DNA from: Alishewanella longhuensis
Lineage (GTDB): Bacteria; Pseudomonadota; Gammaproteobacteria; Enterobacterales; Alteromonadaceae
NCBI RefSeq assembly: GCF_014653435.1
Contig: NZ_BNAO01000003.1
Span: 99,338-163,337, forward strand
Direction of reading: 5' to 3'
Length of the DNA: 64,000 bases
Position numbers and translations under genes: made by a program. The notes below the pieces were generated by a model, which had not been told where the DNA came from, made no database searches, and saw nothing but the letters and a program-made list of their open reading frames with translations. Positions 17,342 through 26,732 of the stretch are shown in pieces. Each line of letters starts with the position of its first letter. The stretch's first letter is position 1.

Positions 17342-19114
17342 TTAGTAAGTACGTGCTTTCGGTGGGAAAGCGTCACGGAACTTAGGTTCCAAGTTTACTT
17401 TACGCTTAAACATAGACTCTGAGTCCGGCGTGTAAACACTGTGACACAACCAGTTTTCATCATCACGGTCCGGGAAGTCAAAGCGAGCATGAGCACCACG
17501 GCTTTCAGTCCGGAAGTTAGCGGCAACAGCTGTAGAGAAAGCGGTTTCCATCAGGTTATCCAGTTCTAAACACTCAATACGCTGAGTATTAAAATCTGAG
17601 CTCTTGTCGTCTAAACGGGCAAACTTTAAGCGTTCACGGATTTCTTTTAACTCTTGTAAACCTTCCGCCATCGCAGCACCTTCACGGAATACCGAGAAGT
17701 TCAGTTGCATACACTGCTGTAAGTCTTTCTTGATCTGTACCGGGTCCTCACCCTGACCAGGCTTAGAAGCTTCCCAGCGCTGTACGCGTGCCAGCGACGC
17801 ATCTAAATCAGACTGTGAAGCAGGACGGGCTTCGGCAGTAGCGGCTAAAGCTTCACCTAAATGTAAGCCTGTAGCCCGACCAAATACCACTAAGTCCAGC
17901 AGCGAGTTACCGCCAAGACGATTCGCGCCATGCACAGATACACAAGCAATTTCACCACAAGCAAATAAACCAGCAACCACTTGCTCAGAACCATCCGCTT
18001 TTGGATGAATAACCTGACCATTAACGTTAGTTGGAATACCACCCATCATATAGTGGCAGGTGGGAATTACCGGGATAGGTTCTTTAACCGGGTCAACATG
18101 CGCGAAAGTGCGTGACAACTCACAAATACCTGGTAAACGGCTTTCTAAAACCTCTGCACCTAAGTGGTCCAGTTTTAACTTAATGTGTGGACCCCAAGGA
18201 CCATCACAGCCACGGCCTTCACGAATCTCTGTCATCATTGAGCGGGCAACAACATCACGACCCGCTAAGTCTTTGGCGTTTGGTGCATAGCGTTCCATAA
18301 AACGCTCACCGTCTTTGTTCAGCAGATAACCGCCTTCACCGCGACAACCTTCGGTTACCAGCGTACCCGCACCGGCAATACCGGTTGGGTGGAACTGCCA
18401 CATTTCCATGTCTTGCAGCGGTACACCAGCACGCAGCGCCATACCTACACCGTCACCAGTATTGATATGCGCATTGGTGGTAGAGGCATAAATACGACCT
18501 GCGCCACCTGTTGCTAAAACAGTAGCTTTTGATTTGAAGTAAACGATTTCGCCTGTTTCAATATCAATAGCAGTACAACCTACTACAGCGCCATCCTGGT
18601 TTTTAACCAGATCTAAGGCATACCACTCAGAAAATACCTGAGTACGGTTTTTCACGTTTTGCTGATACAACAGGTGTAATAAAGCATGACCGGTACGGTC
18701 AGCTGCCGCTGCAGTACGCGCCGCTTGCTCACCACCGAAGTTTTTAGACTGACCACCGAAAGGACGCTGATAAACCCGACCATTTTCAAAGCGTGAAAAC
18801 GGTAAGCCCATATTTTCCAGTTCAGTAATGGCTTCCGGACCAGTTTTACACATGTACTCGATCGCGTCCTGGTCACCGATATAGTCTGACCCTTTAACGG
18901 TATCGAACATGTGCCATTCCCAGTTATCCGGGTGGCTATTACCTAATGCAACCGTAATACCGCCTTGAGCAGATACGGTATGTGAGCGGGTAGGAAACAC
19001 CTTTGACAACAACGCACAAGTTAAACCCGACTGCGTAATTTGCAGCGCTGCGCGCATACCTGCACCACCGGCACCAATGACGATGGCATCAAATTCTCTT
19101 ACTGGAATATTCAC
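17342..19114 (-). CDS. sdhA: Succinate dehydrogenase flavoprotein subunit
   Basis: This 590-residue subunit oxidises succinate to fumarate. It shows the N-terminal FAD fold ([13 protein letters not shown]) and the flavin-attachment segment [15 protein letters not shown], whose SHT histidine carries the covalent FAD. Further on are HPTGI, the active-site region with RGEGG and the [11 protein letters not shown] motif. The start codon is GTG and abuts the sdhD stop exactly (TAA-GTG), which suggests translational coupling. Length and order match the E. coli operon. Confidence 0.97.
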   Translation of the reverse strand: MNIPVREFDAIVIGAGGAGMRAALQITQSGLTCALLSKVFPTRSHTVSAQGGITVALGNSHPDNWEWHMFDTVKGSDYIGDQDAIEYMCKTGPEAITELENMGLPFSRFENGRVYQRPFGGQSKNFGGEQAARTAAAADRTGHALLHLLYQQNVKNRTQVFSEWYALDLVKNQDGAVVGCTAIDIETGEIVYFKSKATVLATGGAGRIYASTTNAHINTGDGVGMALRAGVPLQDMEMWQFHPTGIAGAGTLVTEGCRGEGGYLLNKDGERFMERYAPNAKDLAGRDVVARSMMTEIREGRGCDGPWGPHIKLKLDHLGAEVLESRLPGICELSRTFAHVDPVKEPIPVIPTCHYMMGGIPTNVNGQVIHPKADGSEQVVAGLFACGEIACVSVHGANRLGGNSLLDLVVFGRATGLHLGEALAATAEARPASQSDLDASLARVQRWEASKPGQGEDPVQIKKDLQQCMQLNFSVFREGAAMAEGLQELKEIRERLKFARLDDKSSDFNTQRIECLELDNLMETAFSTAVAANFRTESRGAHARFDFPDRDDENWLCHSVYTPDSESMFKRKVNLEPKFRDAFPPKARTY

Positions 19115-19462
19115 TTAAGCACCCCACAACACAAATAAGCCCACTGCCACATAACCAAAGGCAATTACGTACAGTACAAACTGTAAAACACCGCGCAATT
19201 TAGCGCACTTGATGTAATCCGTTAGTACTTGCCATAAACCAATACGGGTGTGAATGGCAATAGAGATCAGGGCGAGTAAAGTAAACACTTTCATGAGTAG
19301 GTTTGAAAACAAACCTTGCCAGATTTCGAAGGTCACTTCTGGTGTAAACAAGAAGAAACCCAAAATAAATAAGCTGTAAAGCGCCAGCACGATAGCTGAG
19401 GCACGTAGCGAAACATAATCCTGAACACCATCGCGTTTCAGGCTTGCTTGATTTAGAACCAT
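19115..19462 (-). CDS. sdhD: Succinate dehydrogenase membrane anchor subunit
   Basis: The 115-residue protein has three membrane helices and the heme-ligand region IAIHTRIGLWQVLTDYIK typical of SdhD. I start at 19462, where AGGAG lies seven bases upstream. An ATG six bases earlier would sit directly on that ribosome-binding site, and the longer frame reads back into sdhC. It overlaps sdhC by 10 bases and abuts sdhA. With SdhC it forms the heme b and ubiquinone site in the inner membrane. Confidence 0.93.
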   Translation of the reverse strand: MVLNQASLKRDGVQDYVSLRASAIVLALYSLFILGFFLFTPEVTFEIWQGLFSNLLMKVFTLLALISIAIHTRIGLWQVLTDYIKCAKLRGVLQFVLYVIAFGYVAVGLFVLWGA

Positions 19463-19872
19463 AACCATACTCCTGCTAAAACGGCTAACACAATCCATAA
19501 TCCGATAGTGATATTGGCGCTTAGGTTGCCGGAATCCAGCTCTTCCCAATGTCCCATATCCATAATCAAATGACGGATGCCGCCAATCAGGTGGTAAATA
19601 AGTACCGTGATAGTGCCCCAAGCGATAAATTTCGCTAAATGTGAATTTAACAAGGACTTCACGTAGTCAAAACCTTCAGCGCTTTGCAATGACGTCGCCC
19701 ATGCCCAAATAACAAACAGCAGTGCGAAGAACATTGCAACACCAGTCACCCGGTGTAGGATAGAGGCTTTGGCAGTCGCAGGTAGAGAGATTGTCGATAA
19801 ATCGAGATTTATTGGTCTTTGCTTTTTCACAGTGTCTTGCCTATCGATGCCCGTGTAGAGCGTAGTTGTCAT
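19453..19872 (-). CDS. sdhC: Succinate dehydrogenase cytochrome b556 subunit
   Basis: The core KKQRPINLDLSTISLP then ASILHRVTGVAMFF is typical of SdhC. Three membrane helices follow, with the heme-ligand histidine in YHLIGGIRHLIMDMGH. From the ATG at 19872 it has 139 residues; a GTG at 19830, just before KKQRP, would give the more usual 125. Neither has a convincing ribosome-binding site, so the start is open. It is the first gene of sdhCDAB. A TATACT at 19913-19908 on the minus strand is the best -10 candidate. Confidence 0.93.
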   Translation of the reverse strand: MTTTLYTGIDRQDTVKKQRPINLDLSTISLPATAKASILHRVTGVAMFFALLFVIWAWATSLQSAEGFDYVKSLLNSHLAKFIAWGTITVLIYHLIGGIRHLIMDMGHWEELDSGNLSANITIGLWIVLAVLAGVWLWF

Positions 19873-20193
19873 TATTGTTGCTGTAGAAACAGCTACAACC
19901 CAAAACAGTATACTCTAATTCGCTAAAGCTGGTTCAGCAAAAAAGCTATTGTTCGGTGAACTGTTTTTACGCCGTCAATAGTATATATTTCATGAATCGC
20001 TATTACAATTTTTGTTTGGTTTTAAACGGAAAATTCCGCAGGTGGAAATTTACAGCATTTCTCCGCCGCGGCAATACGACTAGAGTCGAATACTTATTAA
20101 TCGATTAGTCTTTAGAATTGACTTTCAGGTGTGGTTTGCGAGTAGAATAGCCCAAACCCTAATATCCGATACTACAACAATAGGAGAAATCCA
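19873..20193. promoter_or_regulatory. Divergent promoter region between sdhC and gltA
   Basis: This 321-base non-coding region must hold the promoters of two TCA operons. Towards sdhC the best element is TATACT (19908-19913 on the plus strand as AGTATA) with a poor -35. Towards gltA, TTGACT (20118-20123) and TAGAAT (20143-20148) are separated by 19 bases, somewhat long. No other gene is seen. Confidence 0.5.
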
Positions 20194-21471
20194 ATGGCAG
20201 ATAAAAAGGCCGTCGTGCAGATTGATGGTAAAACGTTTGAGTTACCAATCTACTCTGGCTCGGCAGGCACTGACGTAATCGATGTTCGTACTCTCGGGCA
20301 ACAGGGCTACTTCACCTTTGACCCGGGTTTTATGTCCACGGGCTCCTGTGAATCCAAGATTACTTACATTGATGGTGACAACGGTGTACTTCTGCACCGT
20401 GGCTATCCTATAGAGCAACTTGCTGAAAAATCTAATTATCTGGAAACTTGCTATTTGTTATTAGAAGGTGAGTTACCGACCCAAGAGCAATATAAAGATT
20501 TCGTTAACACCATCACGCGCCACACTATGGTGCATGAGAAAATTGCCGCGTTTTTCCAGGGCTTCCGGGTTGATGCCCACCCAATGGCAATGCTCTGTGG
20601 TGTTGTTGGTGCCATGTCATCCTTTTACCACTCTGATCTTGATATTAATGACCCACAACAACGCACTCGCAGCGCCCACCGTTTAATTGCCAAGCTCCCA
20701 ACCATTGCGGCTATGGCTTACAAATATACTGTTGGTCAGCCTTTTGTTTACCCACGTAATGAGCTTAGCTACTCAGAAAACTTTTTAAATATGATGTTTT
20801 CTGTACCAGCAGAAGACTATAAAGTGAGCCCGGTGCTGGCCAAAGCCATGGACCGGATCTTTATGCTACACGCAGACCACGAACAGAACGCTTCGACTTC
20901 TACGGTACGTTTAGCAGGCTCTTCTGGCGCTAATCCATACGCTTGTATCGCTGCAGGTATCGCTTCACTTTGGGGTCCTGCTCATGGCGGCGCCAACGAA
21001 GCCTGTCTGAAGATGTTGCAACAGATTGGCTCAGTTGACCGCATTCCTGAATTCGTTGCCCGTGCTAAAGATAAAAACGATAGCTTCCGTTTGATGGGCT
21101 TTGGTCACCGTGTTTATAAGAATTTTGACCCTCGCGCCAAGGTAATGCGTGAAACCTGTCATGAAGTGTTGAAAGAGCTAAACATTAAAGATCCATTGTT
21201 AGATGTGGCTATGGAGTTAGAGCGTATTGCTCTATCAGACCCATACTTCATCGAGAAAAAACTCTATCCAAATGTCGATTTCTACTCTGGGATTATCTTA
21301 AAAGCCATTGGTATTCCAACCAGCATGTTTACTGTGATCTTCGCCTTGTCGCGCACTGTAGGTTGGATCTCGCATTGGGATGAGATGCTGTCCGACAAAG
21401 GCCATAAGATTGGTCGTCCACGCCAGCTTTATACTGGGTATACGGCACGTGATTACGAAAGTAAGAACTAA
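20194..21471 (+). CDS. gltA: Citrate synthase (type I)
   Basis: The 425-residue enzyme condenses oxaloacetate and acetyl-CoA to citrate. It has the N-terminal beta-domain of the NADH-sensitive hexameric type and the active-site motifs [10 protein letters not shown] and [25 protein letters not shown] precedes the ATG. It is transcribed away from sdhCDAB and closed by its own terminator. Length matches the E. coli enzyme (427). Confidence 0.98.
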   Translation: MADKKAVVQIDGKTFELPIYSGSAGTDVIDVRTLGQQGYFTFDPGFMSTGSCESKITYIDGDNGVLLHRGYPIEQLAEKSNYLETCYLLLEGELPTQEQYKDFVNTITRHTMVHEKIAAFFQGFRVDAHPMAMLCGVVGAMSSFYHSDLDINDPQQRTRSAHRLIAKLPTIAAMAYKYTVGQPFVYPRNELSYSENFLNMMFSVPAEDYKVSPVLAKAMDRIFMLHADHEQNASTSTVRLAGSSGANPYACIAAGIASLWGPAHGGANEACLKMLQQIGSVDRIPEFVARAKDKNDSFRLMGFGHRVYKNFDPRAKVMRETCHEVLKELNIKDPLLDVAMELERIALSDPYFIEKKLYPNVDFYSGIILKAIGIPTSMFTVIFALSRTVGWISHWDEMLSDKGHKIGRPRQLYTGYTARDYESKN

Positions 21472-21488
21472 GATACTCAATAAAACAG

Positions 21489-21512
21489 AAGCGGCTAAAT
21501 GCCGCTTTTTTT
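21489..21512 (+). terminator. gltA terminator
   Basis: AAGCGGC - TAAAT - GCCGCTT is followed by a run of T, 17 bases after the gltA stop. Confidence 0.9.
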
Positions 21513-21631
21513 CTGCAACTTTTCTGCAAAAAGATACTTAGTACAATGCACCATTAAGCTCGCTCTCGCATAAGACGCGAATTTTGGGCATAATAGCGAG
21601 CTATTTTTCCGTTCTCTCCTATTGAGCTTTT

Positions 21632-22849
21632 ATGTCAGATTTTAATGCCGCCGCTTTTCGTCAGCATTTTCCTTTCTTTGCTGCACAACCTGACTGGATT
21701 TATTTGGATAATGCCGCCACCACGCATAAACCTTTTGCAGTATTAGAAACGTTGGACCATTTTTACCGGCAACAAAATAGCAATGTGCACCGCGGTGCAC
21801 ATAAACTTAGCCAAATGGCAACAATACTTTACGAAGAAGCCCGCAGTTGTATTCAGCAGTATGTAAATGCGGCTGAGCCGGCAGAAATTATCTTTACCAG
21901 TGGCACTACGGCAGCACTGAATCAACTAGCATTTGGCTTGATGCACACAGTGTTAAAACCCGGAGATCGCATCTTAATTTCAGCGTTAGAGCACCATGCT
22001 AATATCGTGTCCTGGCAATTACACTGCCAACGCTTTGGCGTTATTCTCGACGTGATCCCACTTGATAGTCAACTGCAGCTTGACCAGTCCGCCTTTGAGC
22101 AGTTATTAACACTGCATCCTAAAGTTGTAAGCTTAACCCAGGTGTCGAATGCTCTGGGTACCGTGTTACCTCTTGCATCTATGCTGCAGGCGGCTAAAGC
22201 AGCAGGAGCAATCACAGTGGTCGACGGTGCTCAGGGTATTGTCTGGGATAAACCTGACCTACAACAGCTGGCTGCAGACTTTTACTGCTTTTCCGGGCAC
22301 AAACTGTATGGCCCCACCGGTATTGGCGTGCTTTATGGCAAGCGCGCTTTATTAGAGCGACTTACTCCACTATTAGGCGGTGGCGAAATGATTGAACAAG
22401 TCAGTTTTAGCCATAGCAGCTTTAATCACTTACCCGCTCGCTTAGAAGCCGGTACACCTCATATTGCCGGGGCCCTTGGCTTGGCTGCCGCAATCCGCTT
22501 TATTAGCCAATTTGACGTTTCGCAAATAAAGAGTTATAAAAGACTGTTATTAAAGACTTTTCATGATGGTCTGCAGCATATTCCCGGTATAGTAGTATTA
22601 TCGCCATGGCAAGATAATGCCGGCATTGTAACCTTAAATCTGCAAGGTGAGCATTCAGCAGATGTCGCAACACTGTTAAACGAACAGCGTATTGCAGTAC
22701 GGGCAGGCAGACATTGCGCAATGCCATTATTTGACTTAATGGCTACAGCAGGTGCAGTCAGATTCGCTTTTGCACCTTATAATCAAATTTCAGAAGTGGA
22801 GCAATGCCTCAAGGCGTTGACTCAGGCAGCGGAGATCCTGGCGTCATGA
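21632..22849 (+). CDS. csdA: Cysteine desulfurase CsdA (SufS-like, group II)
   Basis: This 405-residue PLP enzyme removes sulfur from cysteine as a persulfide. YLDNAATTHKP lies near the N-terminus, the PLP lysine is in SGHKLYGPTGIGVLYG (about residue 226), and the persulfide cysteine is in RAGRHCAMP (about residue 360). Its closest role is CsdA rather than SufS because it is followed by csdE with an ATGA overlap and there are no sufBCD genes. The gene starts the csd locus about 120 bases after the gltA terminator. Confidence 0.92.
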   Translation: MSDFNAAAFRQHFPFFAAQPDWIYLDNAATTHKPFAVLETLDHFYRQQNSNVHRGAHKLSQMATILYEEARSCIQQYVNAAEPAEIIFTSGTTAALNQLAFGLMHTVLKPGDRILISALEHHANIVSWQLHCQRFGVILDVIPLDSQLQLDQSAFEQLLTLHPKVVSLTQVSNALGTVLPLASMLQAAKAAGAITVVDGAQGIVWDKPDLQQLAADFYCFSGHKLYGPTGIGVLYGKRALLERLTPLLGGGEMIEQVSFSHSSFNHLPARLEAGTPHIAGALGLAAAIRFISQFDVSQIKSYKRLLLKTFHDGLQHIPGIVVLSPWQDNAGIVTLNLQGEHSADVATLLNEQRIAVRAGRHCAMPLFDLMATAGAVRFAFAPYNQISEVEQCLKALTQAAEILAS

Positions 22850-23292
22850 CCATGGAACAACTCTTATCGGACACAGCGACAGCCCTTGCGGCTATCCGGC
22901 AACAGGATTTGCCACAACTACAACAACCACTCGATTGGCAAAGCAAGTACCGTTTGTTAATGCAATTAGGTAAAAAGCTGCCTGCTATCCCGGAAAAAAT
23001 GCGGCAGAATGAATGGCTCGTCAGAGGTTGTGAAAGCCGCGCTTGGTTATTGCACTATCACGATAATACCGTAGGCAAGCACTATTTTGTCTTAGATAGT
23101 GAGGCACGTATAGTCAAGGGTTTATTGGCGATCATGTTGTCTTTTGTTAATGGCTTAAGTCAACAAGAACTCAAACAGCTGGACTTACAGCGCGCCTTTG
23201 ACGCCTTAAATCTGAAGCCTTATTTGAGTCAATCGCGCAGCAATGGTTTAAATGCCATGCTTAACCACATCCGCCACTGTCTGAATGAATAA
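22846..23292 (+). CDS. csdE: Sulfur acceptor CsdE (SufE family)
   Basis: The 148-residue SufE-like protein accepts the persulfide from CsdA on a cysteine, here in WLVRGCESRAWL (about residue 62). I start at the ATG at 22846, which overlaps the csdA stop as ATGA; an upstream in-frame ATG lies inside csdA. In E. coli the CsdA-CsdE pair works with CsdL/TcdA, whose gene lies just beyond on the opposite strand. Confidence 0.92.
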   Translation: MTMEQLLSDTATALAAIRQQDLPQLQQPLDWQSKYRLLMQLGKKLPAIPEKMRQNEWLVRGCESRAWLLHYHDNTVGKHYFVLDSEARIVKGLLAIMLSFVNGLSQQELKQLDLQRAFDALNLKPYLSQSRSNGLNAMLNHIRHCLNE

Positions 23293-23341
23293 GCCGAGCC
23301 CCCGCTAACAAGCGAATTCAGCCATTATTCAGCTATCAATT

Positions 23342-23350
23342 TGGTATACT
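23342..23350 (+). promoter_or_regulatory. Possible extended -10 promoter before the kinase-like gene
   Basis: TGGTATACT matches an extended -10 element (TGn-TATAAT, one mismatch). No clear -35 is present. It lies 34 bases before the kinase-like start, so that gene may be transcribed apart from csdAE. Confidence 0.35.
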
Positions 23351-23383
23351 TACGAAAAATATTTTATTCAAGATCACGAACTG

Positions 23384-24283
23384 ATGGCAAACCTCCTCAG
23401 TCCTCGCCCGAGCTTGAGCAAACAGGTTGCCAAAATGACGGATCAGACTTTAGCAAACTATATCGATAGCCTTAGGAGCATTCGACAAGAACGCTCCTTT
23501 TCTATTCTATGGCAGGATAATAAGGTTTGGGTAAAGCAGCAAGAACACGCAGCGCCAAAATGGTTGCAACTAGCCAGCCATGCTATTGCAGCCTTGAGTA
23601 GCAACCCTTTGTATTTTCCAAGTGCAGAGTCTGGCGCACCGCTAGAGCGTGAAGCTGTGCGTTTAAAGTTAATGCATGTTAAAGGCTTCCGGGTGCCAGA
23701 AGTGTTGTTAGCTACACCAAATTATTTGGTATTGTCTGATGTTGGCCCATCGTTAAAATACTGGTTAACCAAATCGACTATTTCTGTTAATGAACGGCGC
23801 CATATACTATTAGAGGCTGCTGCGGCACTTGCCCAATTGCATCAAAATCGCTATTGGCATGGTCGCCCTGCTCTGCGTGATCTGTGCTGGGATGGCAAGC
23901 AAATTGGCTTTATTGATTTTGAAGAAGATCCGCATCAAATGCTCAGTATCGACCAATGTATGGTACGAGACTTATTAATTTTTGTGCATGGGTTATACCG
24001 CTATTTGCCGACAACTGATCCATTAATTGTGGAAGTCATTAACGAGTATCGTCGACTCGCACCAGAACGCGTCTGGCGCGAGGGCATAAAAACCGTCGAG
24101 CAGATGTGGCTCATTTACCCTGTATTAGAGCTGAGCCATAACCTATTGGGAAAAGATGGCAAGCAAGCTGTCATGGCGCTGCGGCAACTAAGACAATATC
24201 AAAGCCGTAGCAAGCGCAGCAAGCTACCATGGTTACTGATCAGCGCGGCCCTGGCTTATGCCCTTGCTGACCAGTTTGACTAA
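23384..24283 (+). CDS. Kinase-fold protein (Bud32/Kdo-kinase-like) with altered catalytic loop
   Basis: The 299-residue protein resembles small bacterial kinases of the Bud32/WaaP/Kdo-kinase group. EREAVRLKLMHVKGFRVPEVL and YLVLSDVGPSLKYWL fit the end of the N-lobe, and a catalytic-loop-like HGRPALRDLCW and a metal-loop-like GFIDFEEDP follow. The usual HGDxxxxN loop is changed: Arg replaces the catalytic Asp and Asp the metal-binding Asn. It may be a pseudokinase or use a different geometry. The C-terminus is hydrophobic (LPWLLISAALAYALA). Its last 51 bases overlap the end of convergent tcdA. The start is uncertain: a second ATG 51 bases on is possible. Function unknown. Confidence 0.75.
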   Translation: MANLLSPRPSLSKQVAKMTDQTLANYIDSLRSIRQERSFSILWQDNKVWVKQQEHAAPKWLQLASHAIAALSSNPLYFPSAESGAPLEREAVRLKLMHVKGFRVPEVLLATPNYLVLSDVGPSLKYWLTKSTISVNERRHILLEAAAALAQLHQNRYWHGRPALRDLCWDGKQIGFIDFEEDPHQMLSIDQCMVRDLLIFVHGLYRYLPTTDPLIVEVINEYRRLAPERVWREGIKTVEQMWLIYPVLELSHNLLGKDGKQAVMALRQLRQYQSRSKRSKLPWLLISAALAYALADQFD

Positions 24284-25048
24284 CAAACGTGATACGGCTG
24301 CCAGCCCAAAGCTGGCCGTAACCACCGTTGTTGCACCGAAGCCACCACTGCAATCTAACCGCATAGCCCCAGTGTTTTCATCGGTTTTTGCGGGTTTTTG
24401 CTGACACACTGAACCGTCTGCTTGCGGGTAACGCAATTGTTCGGTCGAAAAGACACAATCAATACCAAAACGACGCTTCGGATTACGGCTGAAATTATGA
24501 TCCCGCCGCAGCATATTGCGCACTTTTGCCAATAAAGGATCATTAAACGCCAGCGTTAAATCAGCCAATTGAATTTGGGTAGGATCAAGCTGACCACCAG
24601 CGCCTCCGGTAGTAATTATCGGAATTTTATTCCTCTTACACCAGGCAATCAGTGCAACTTTTGCTTTAACAGAATCAATCGCATCCAGCACATAATCTAC
24701 TTTACCGCTTAATAGCTCAACAAGATTATCAGGCGCAATAAAATCGGCGATCTGATTAATCTTACATTCTGGATTAATTTGCAGGATACGCTCTGCCATT
24801 ACCGCCACTTTATCTTCGCCTACTGTATTGGTTAACGCATGTAACTGACGGTTGATATTGCTAACGCACACATCATCCAGATCAATTAAGGTGAGTTCAC
24901 CGATACCTGAGCGCGCTAAAGCCTCAGCAGCCCAACTACCGACACCACCAATACCAATAACAACAACATGCGATTGCCGAAATTTTTCAAGTGCAACCGC
25001 ACCATAAAGACGGCTAATTCCGGCAAAACGGGTGTAATAATCTGACAT
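24233..25048 (-). CDS. tcdA: tRNA threonylcarbamoyladenosine dehydratase (TcdA/CsdL)
   Basis: The 271-residue E1-like enzyme converts t6A37 in tRNA to its cyclic form with ATP. It has the ThiF-type nucleotide-binding GIGGVGSWAAEALARSGIG (about residues 31-49), followed by LIDLDDVCVSNINRQ. The family's hydrophobic C-terminus is present. I start at 25048 (MSDYYTRFAGISRLYG), where AGGA lies five bases upstream; the longer frame adds 13 residues without family support. It faces the kinase-like gene tail to tail with a 51-base overlap. In E. coli it receives support from CsdA-CsdE, encoded here on the other side of the kinase-like gene. Confidence 0.93.
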   Translation of the reverse strand: MSDYYTRFAGISRLYGAVALEKFRQSHVVVIGIGGVGSWAAEALARSGIGELTLIDLDDVCVSNINRQLHALTNTVGEDKVAVMAERILQINPECKINQIADFIAPDNLVELLSGKVDYVLDAIDSVKAKVALIAWCKRNKIPIITTGGAGGQLDPTQIQLADLTLAFNDPLLAKVRNMLRRDHNFSRNPKRRFGIDCVFSTEQLRYPQADGSVCQQKPAKTDENTGAMRLDCSGGFGATTVVTASFGLAAVSRLLVKLVSKGISQGRADQ

Positions 25049-25106
25049 AAAAATCCTGCTTACTACTTTTAAGCTAAAGATAAACATTAAACAGCATGCG
25101 ATACTA

Positions 25107-25802
25107 TTATAAGGTGAATAACGGCGGTTTTGGCCAAGGGTACTGCCAGGGCGCTAACCAGGAGTCGGGTAGACCATGTTCGATTAAACTCGCGAACGCA
25201 ATACCGCTATCCGGTAATACACTAAACTGATAACGTACGCCGCCGTATTCCAGCGCTAAGGCGTAGGCATGTAAATAAACGCGATCACTGCTAGTTGCAC
25301 CATACAGCACATCCCCTGCAATAGACGCCCCCTGGCTTTTTAATGCCACCCGCAATTGGTGAGTTTTGCCCGTATAAGGTCGCAACAAAAAAGCTCTAAA
25401 AGGCAAATCCTGATAACCTTGGCTAACAAAATAAGTAATAGCAGGCTGCTGTAGTAACGTAGTCAAGCGCCAGGCACCCCGCCGGGCGGGTTGCATGTCA
25501 CCTTTTACCCAGCCCTGCTTTTTCAGTGGTTTTTGTTCGCTTAACGCCAAATAAAACTTTTCAATCTGCCTTTGACTAAATTGCCGAGTTAATTCAGCCG
25601 CCGCATTACTGCTGCGCGCCAGCATAATTAAGCCAGAGGTGACTTTATCCAAACGATGCACTGCATAAAGCTTTTCACCAAATTGCTGCTCAGCAAGTAC
25701 CACTAAGCCTGGGCCATCTTCAGAGTGAAAACTTAGGCCAGCCGGTTTATTAAGCACTATAAAATCAGGTGTTTGCGCAACTAATTGCAGAGGCTTAAAC
25801 AT
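25107..25802 (-). CDS. RluA-family RNA pseudouridine synthase (TIGR01621-like)
   Basis: From the ATG at 25802 the product is 231 residues, short for RluA and without an S4 domain. The catalytic motif [14 protein letters not shown] (Asp near residue 51) is present, as are [11 protein letters not shown] and GDVLYG further on. It should isomerise a uridine in rRNA or tRNA; the site is unknown. Its start overlaps the kdsB stop by 8 bases (ATGTTTAA), so it is co-translated with kdsB; the longer reading frame lies inside kdsB. It is the last gene of the minus-strand run from comEC. Confidence 0.85.
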   Translation of the reverse strand: MFKPLQLVAQTPDFIVLNKPAGLSFHSEDGPGLVVLAEQQFGEKLYAVHRLDKVTSGLIMLARSSNAAAELTRQFSQRQIEKFYLALSEQKPLKKQGWVKGDMQPARRGAWRLTTLLQQPAITYFVSQGYQDLPFRAFLLRPYTGKTHQLRVALKSQGASIAGDVLYGATSSDRVYLHAYALALEYGGVRYQFSVLPDSGIAFASLIEHGLPDSWLAPWQYPWPKPPLFTL

Positions 25803-26547
25803 AGTGTTTGGCAAAGGCAATGGCTTTAACAAGATCTGCAGGTGTGTCAACGCCCACTGCCGGGATTTGCAACGCCGTAGCAACATGAATAGCTTCACCC
25901 TGCCATAAGACCCGTAGCTGCTCCAATGCCTCTATTTGCTCCAGCATTGACGTAGGCCAACGCACATAATCCAAAATAAAACCAGCGCGATAAGCATATA
26001 AACCAATGTGCCGCCGATAATGCTCAGCGATATTACCGCTAAAATTGCTGTCGCGGTCAAAAGGAATGGCTGAGCGGCTGAAATACAGGGCATAACCATG
26101 CTTGTCGGTAACCACCTTCACGACATTGGGATTATTCACTTCAGCCAGTTCAGTAAGTGGCACGGCCAGTGTAGCCATTCGTGCTTTTTGCTGAGCGGCC
26201 AAATTTGCTGCTACCTGCCCTATAATCGCCGGGGGGATAAAGGGCTCATCACCTTGCACATTCACCACTATTGTCTCTGGTGTTAACCCAAGTTTGGTGA
26301 CCACTTCAGCCAAGCGTTCGGTACCCGAATTATGGCTCGCAGCGGTCATACAAACTTCACCACCAAAACGGTTAACCTCTGCAGCAACTCTTTCATCATC
26401 GGTAGCCACTAATACCCGCGCAGCACCACTTTGACTAGCTTGACGGTAGACCCTTTCAATCATGGTTAAACCGGCAATATCCGCCAGCGGTTTACCTGGT
26501 AAGCGGCTACTGGCATAGCGTGCGGGAATAACAACTATGAACGCCAT
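25795..26547 (-). CDS. kdsB: CMP-Kdo synthetase (3-deoxy-manno-octulosonate cytidylyltransferase)
   Basis: The 250-residue enzyme activates Kdo with CTP for lipid A inner-core synthesis. The nucleotide-binding start [25 protein letters not shown] and NVQGDEPFI are the family motifs. It overlaps the Trm112-like gene by 13 bases and the pseudouridine synthase gene by 8. It belongs with lpxK and msbA, all three serving lipid A and LPS assembly. Confidence 0.97.
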   Translation of the reverse strand: MAFIVVIPARYASSRLPGKPLADIAGLTMIERVYRQASQSGAARVLVATDDERVAAEVNRFGGEVCMTAASHNSGTERLAEVVTKLGLTPETIVVNVQGDEPFIPPAIIGQVAANLAAQQKARMATLAVPLTELAEVNNPNVVKVVTDKHGYALYFSRSAIPFDRDSNFSGNIAEHYRRHIGLYAYRAGFILDYVRWPTSMLEQIEALEQLRVLWQGEAIHVATALQIPAVGVDTPADLVKAIAFAKHYV

Positions 26548-26732
26548 TGCTCACACTCTTCAGACGTTAATGGCGTCGCCTCATCAGCTAATAACACCGG
26601 AATATTGTTGCTTAAACGGTAGGCAAACTTATCAAAAGTACAGATCAGTCTGTCGCCTTGTTTGTCATACTTTAACTTACCCTTACAAACCGGGCAGGCC
26701 AAGATATCCGTCAGCGCCGCGTTAATAGCCAT
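26535..26732 (-). CDS. ycaR: Trm112-like small protein (YcaR type)
   Basis: This 65-residue protein has the Trm112 start [17 protein letters not shown] and the IPVLL segment, but only the first CxxC pair; the second pair of zinc-binding cysteines seen in eukaryotic Trm112 is absent, as is usual in the bacterial YcaR group. It sits between lpxK and kdsB, the position it has in E. coli. Overlaps of 11 and 13 bases with its neighbours point to translational coupling. Function is not established. Confidence 0.9.
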   Translation of the reverse strand: MAINAALTDILACPVCKGKLKYDKQGDRLICTFDKFAYRLSNNIPVLLADEATPLTSEECEQWRS

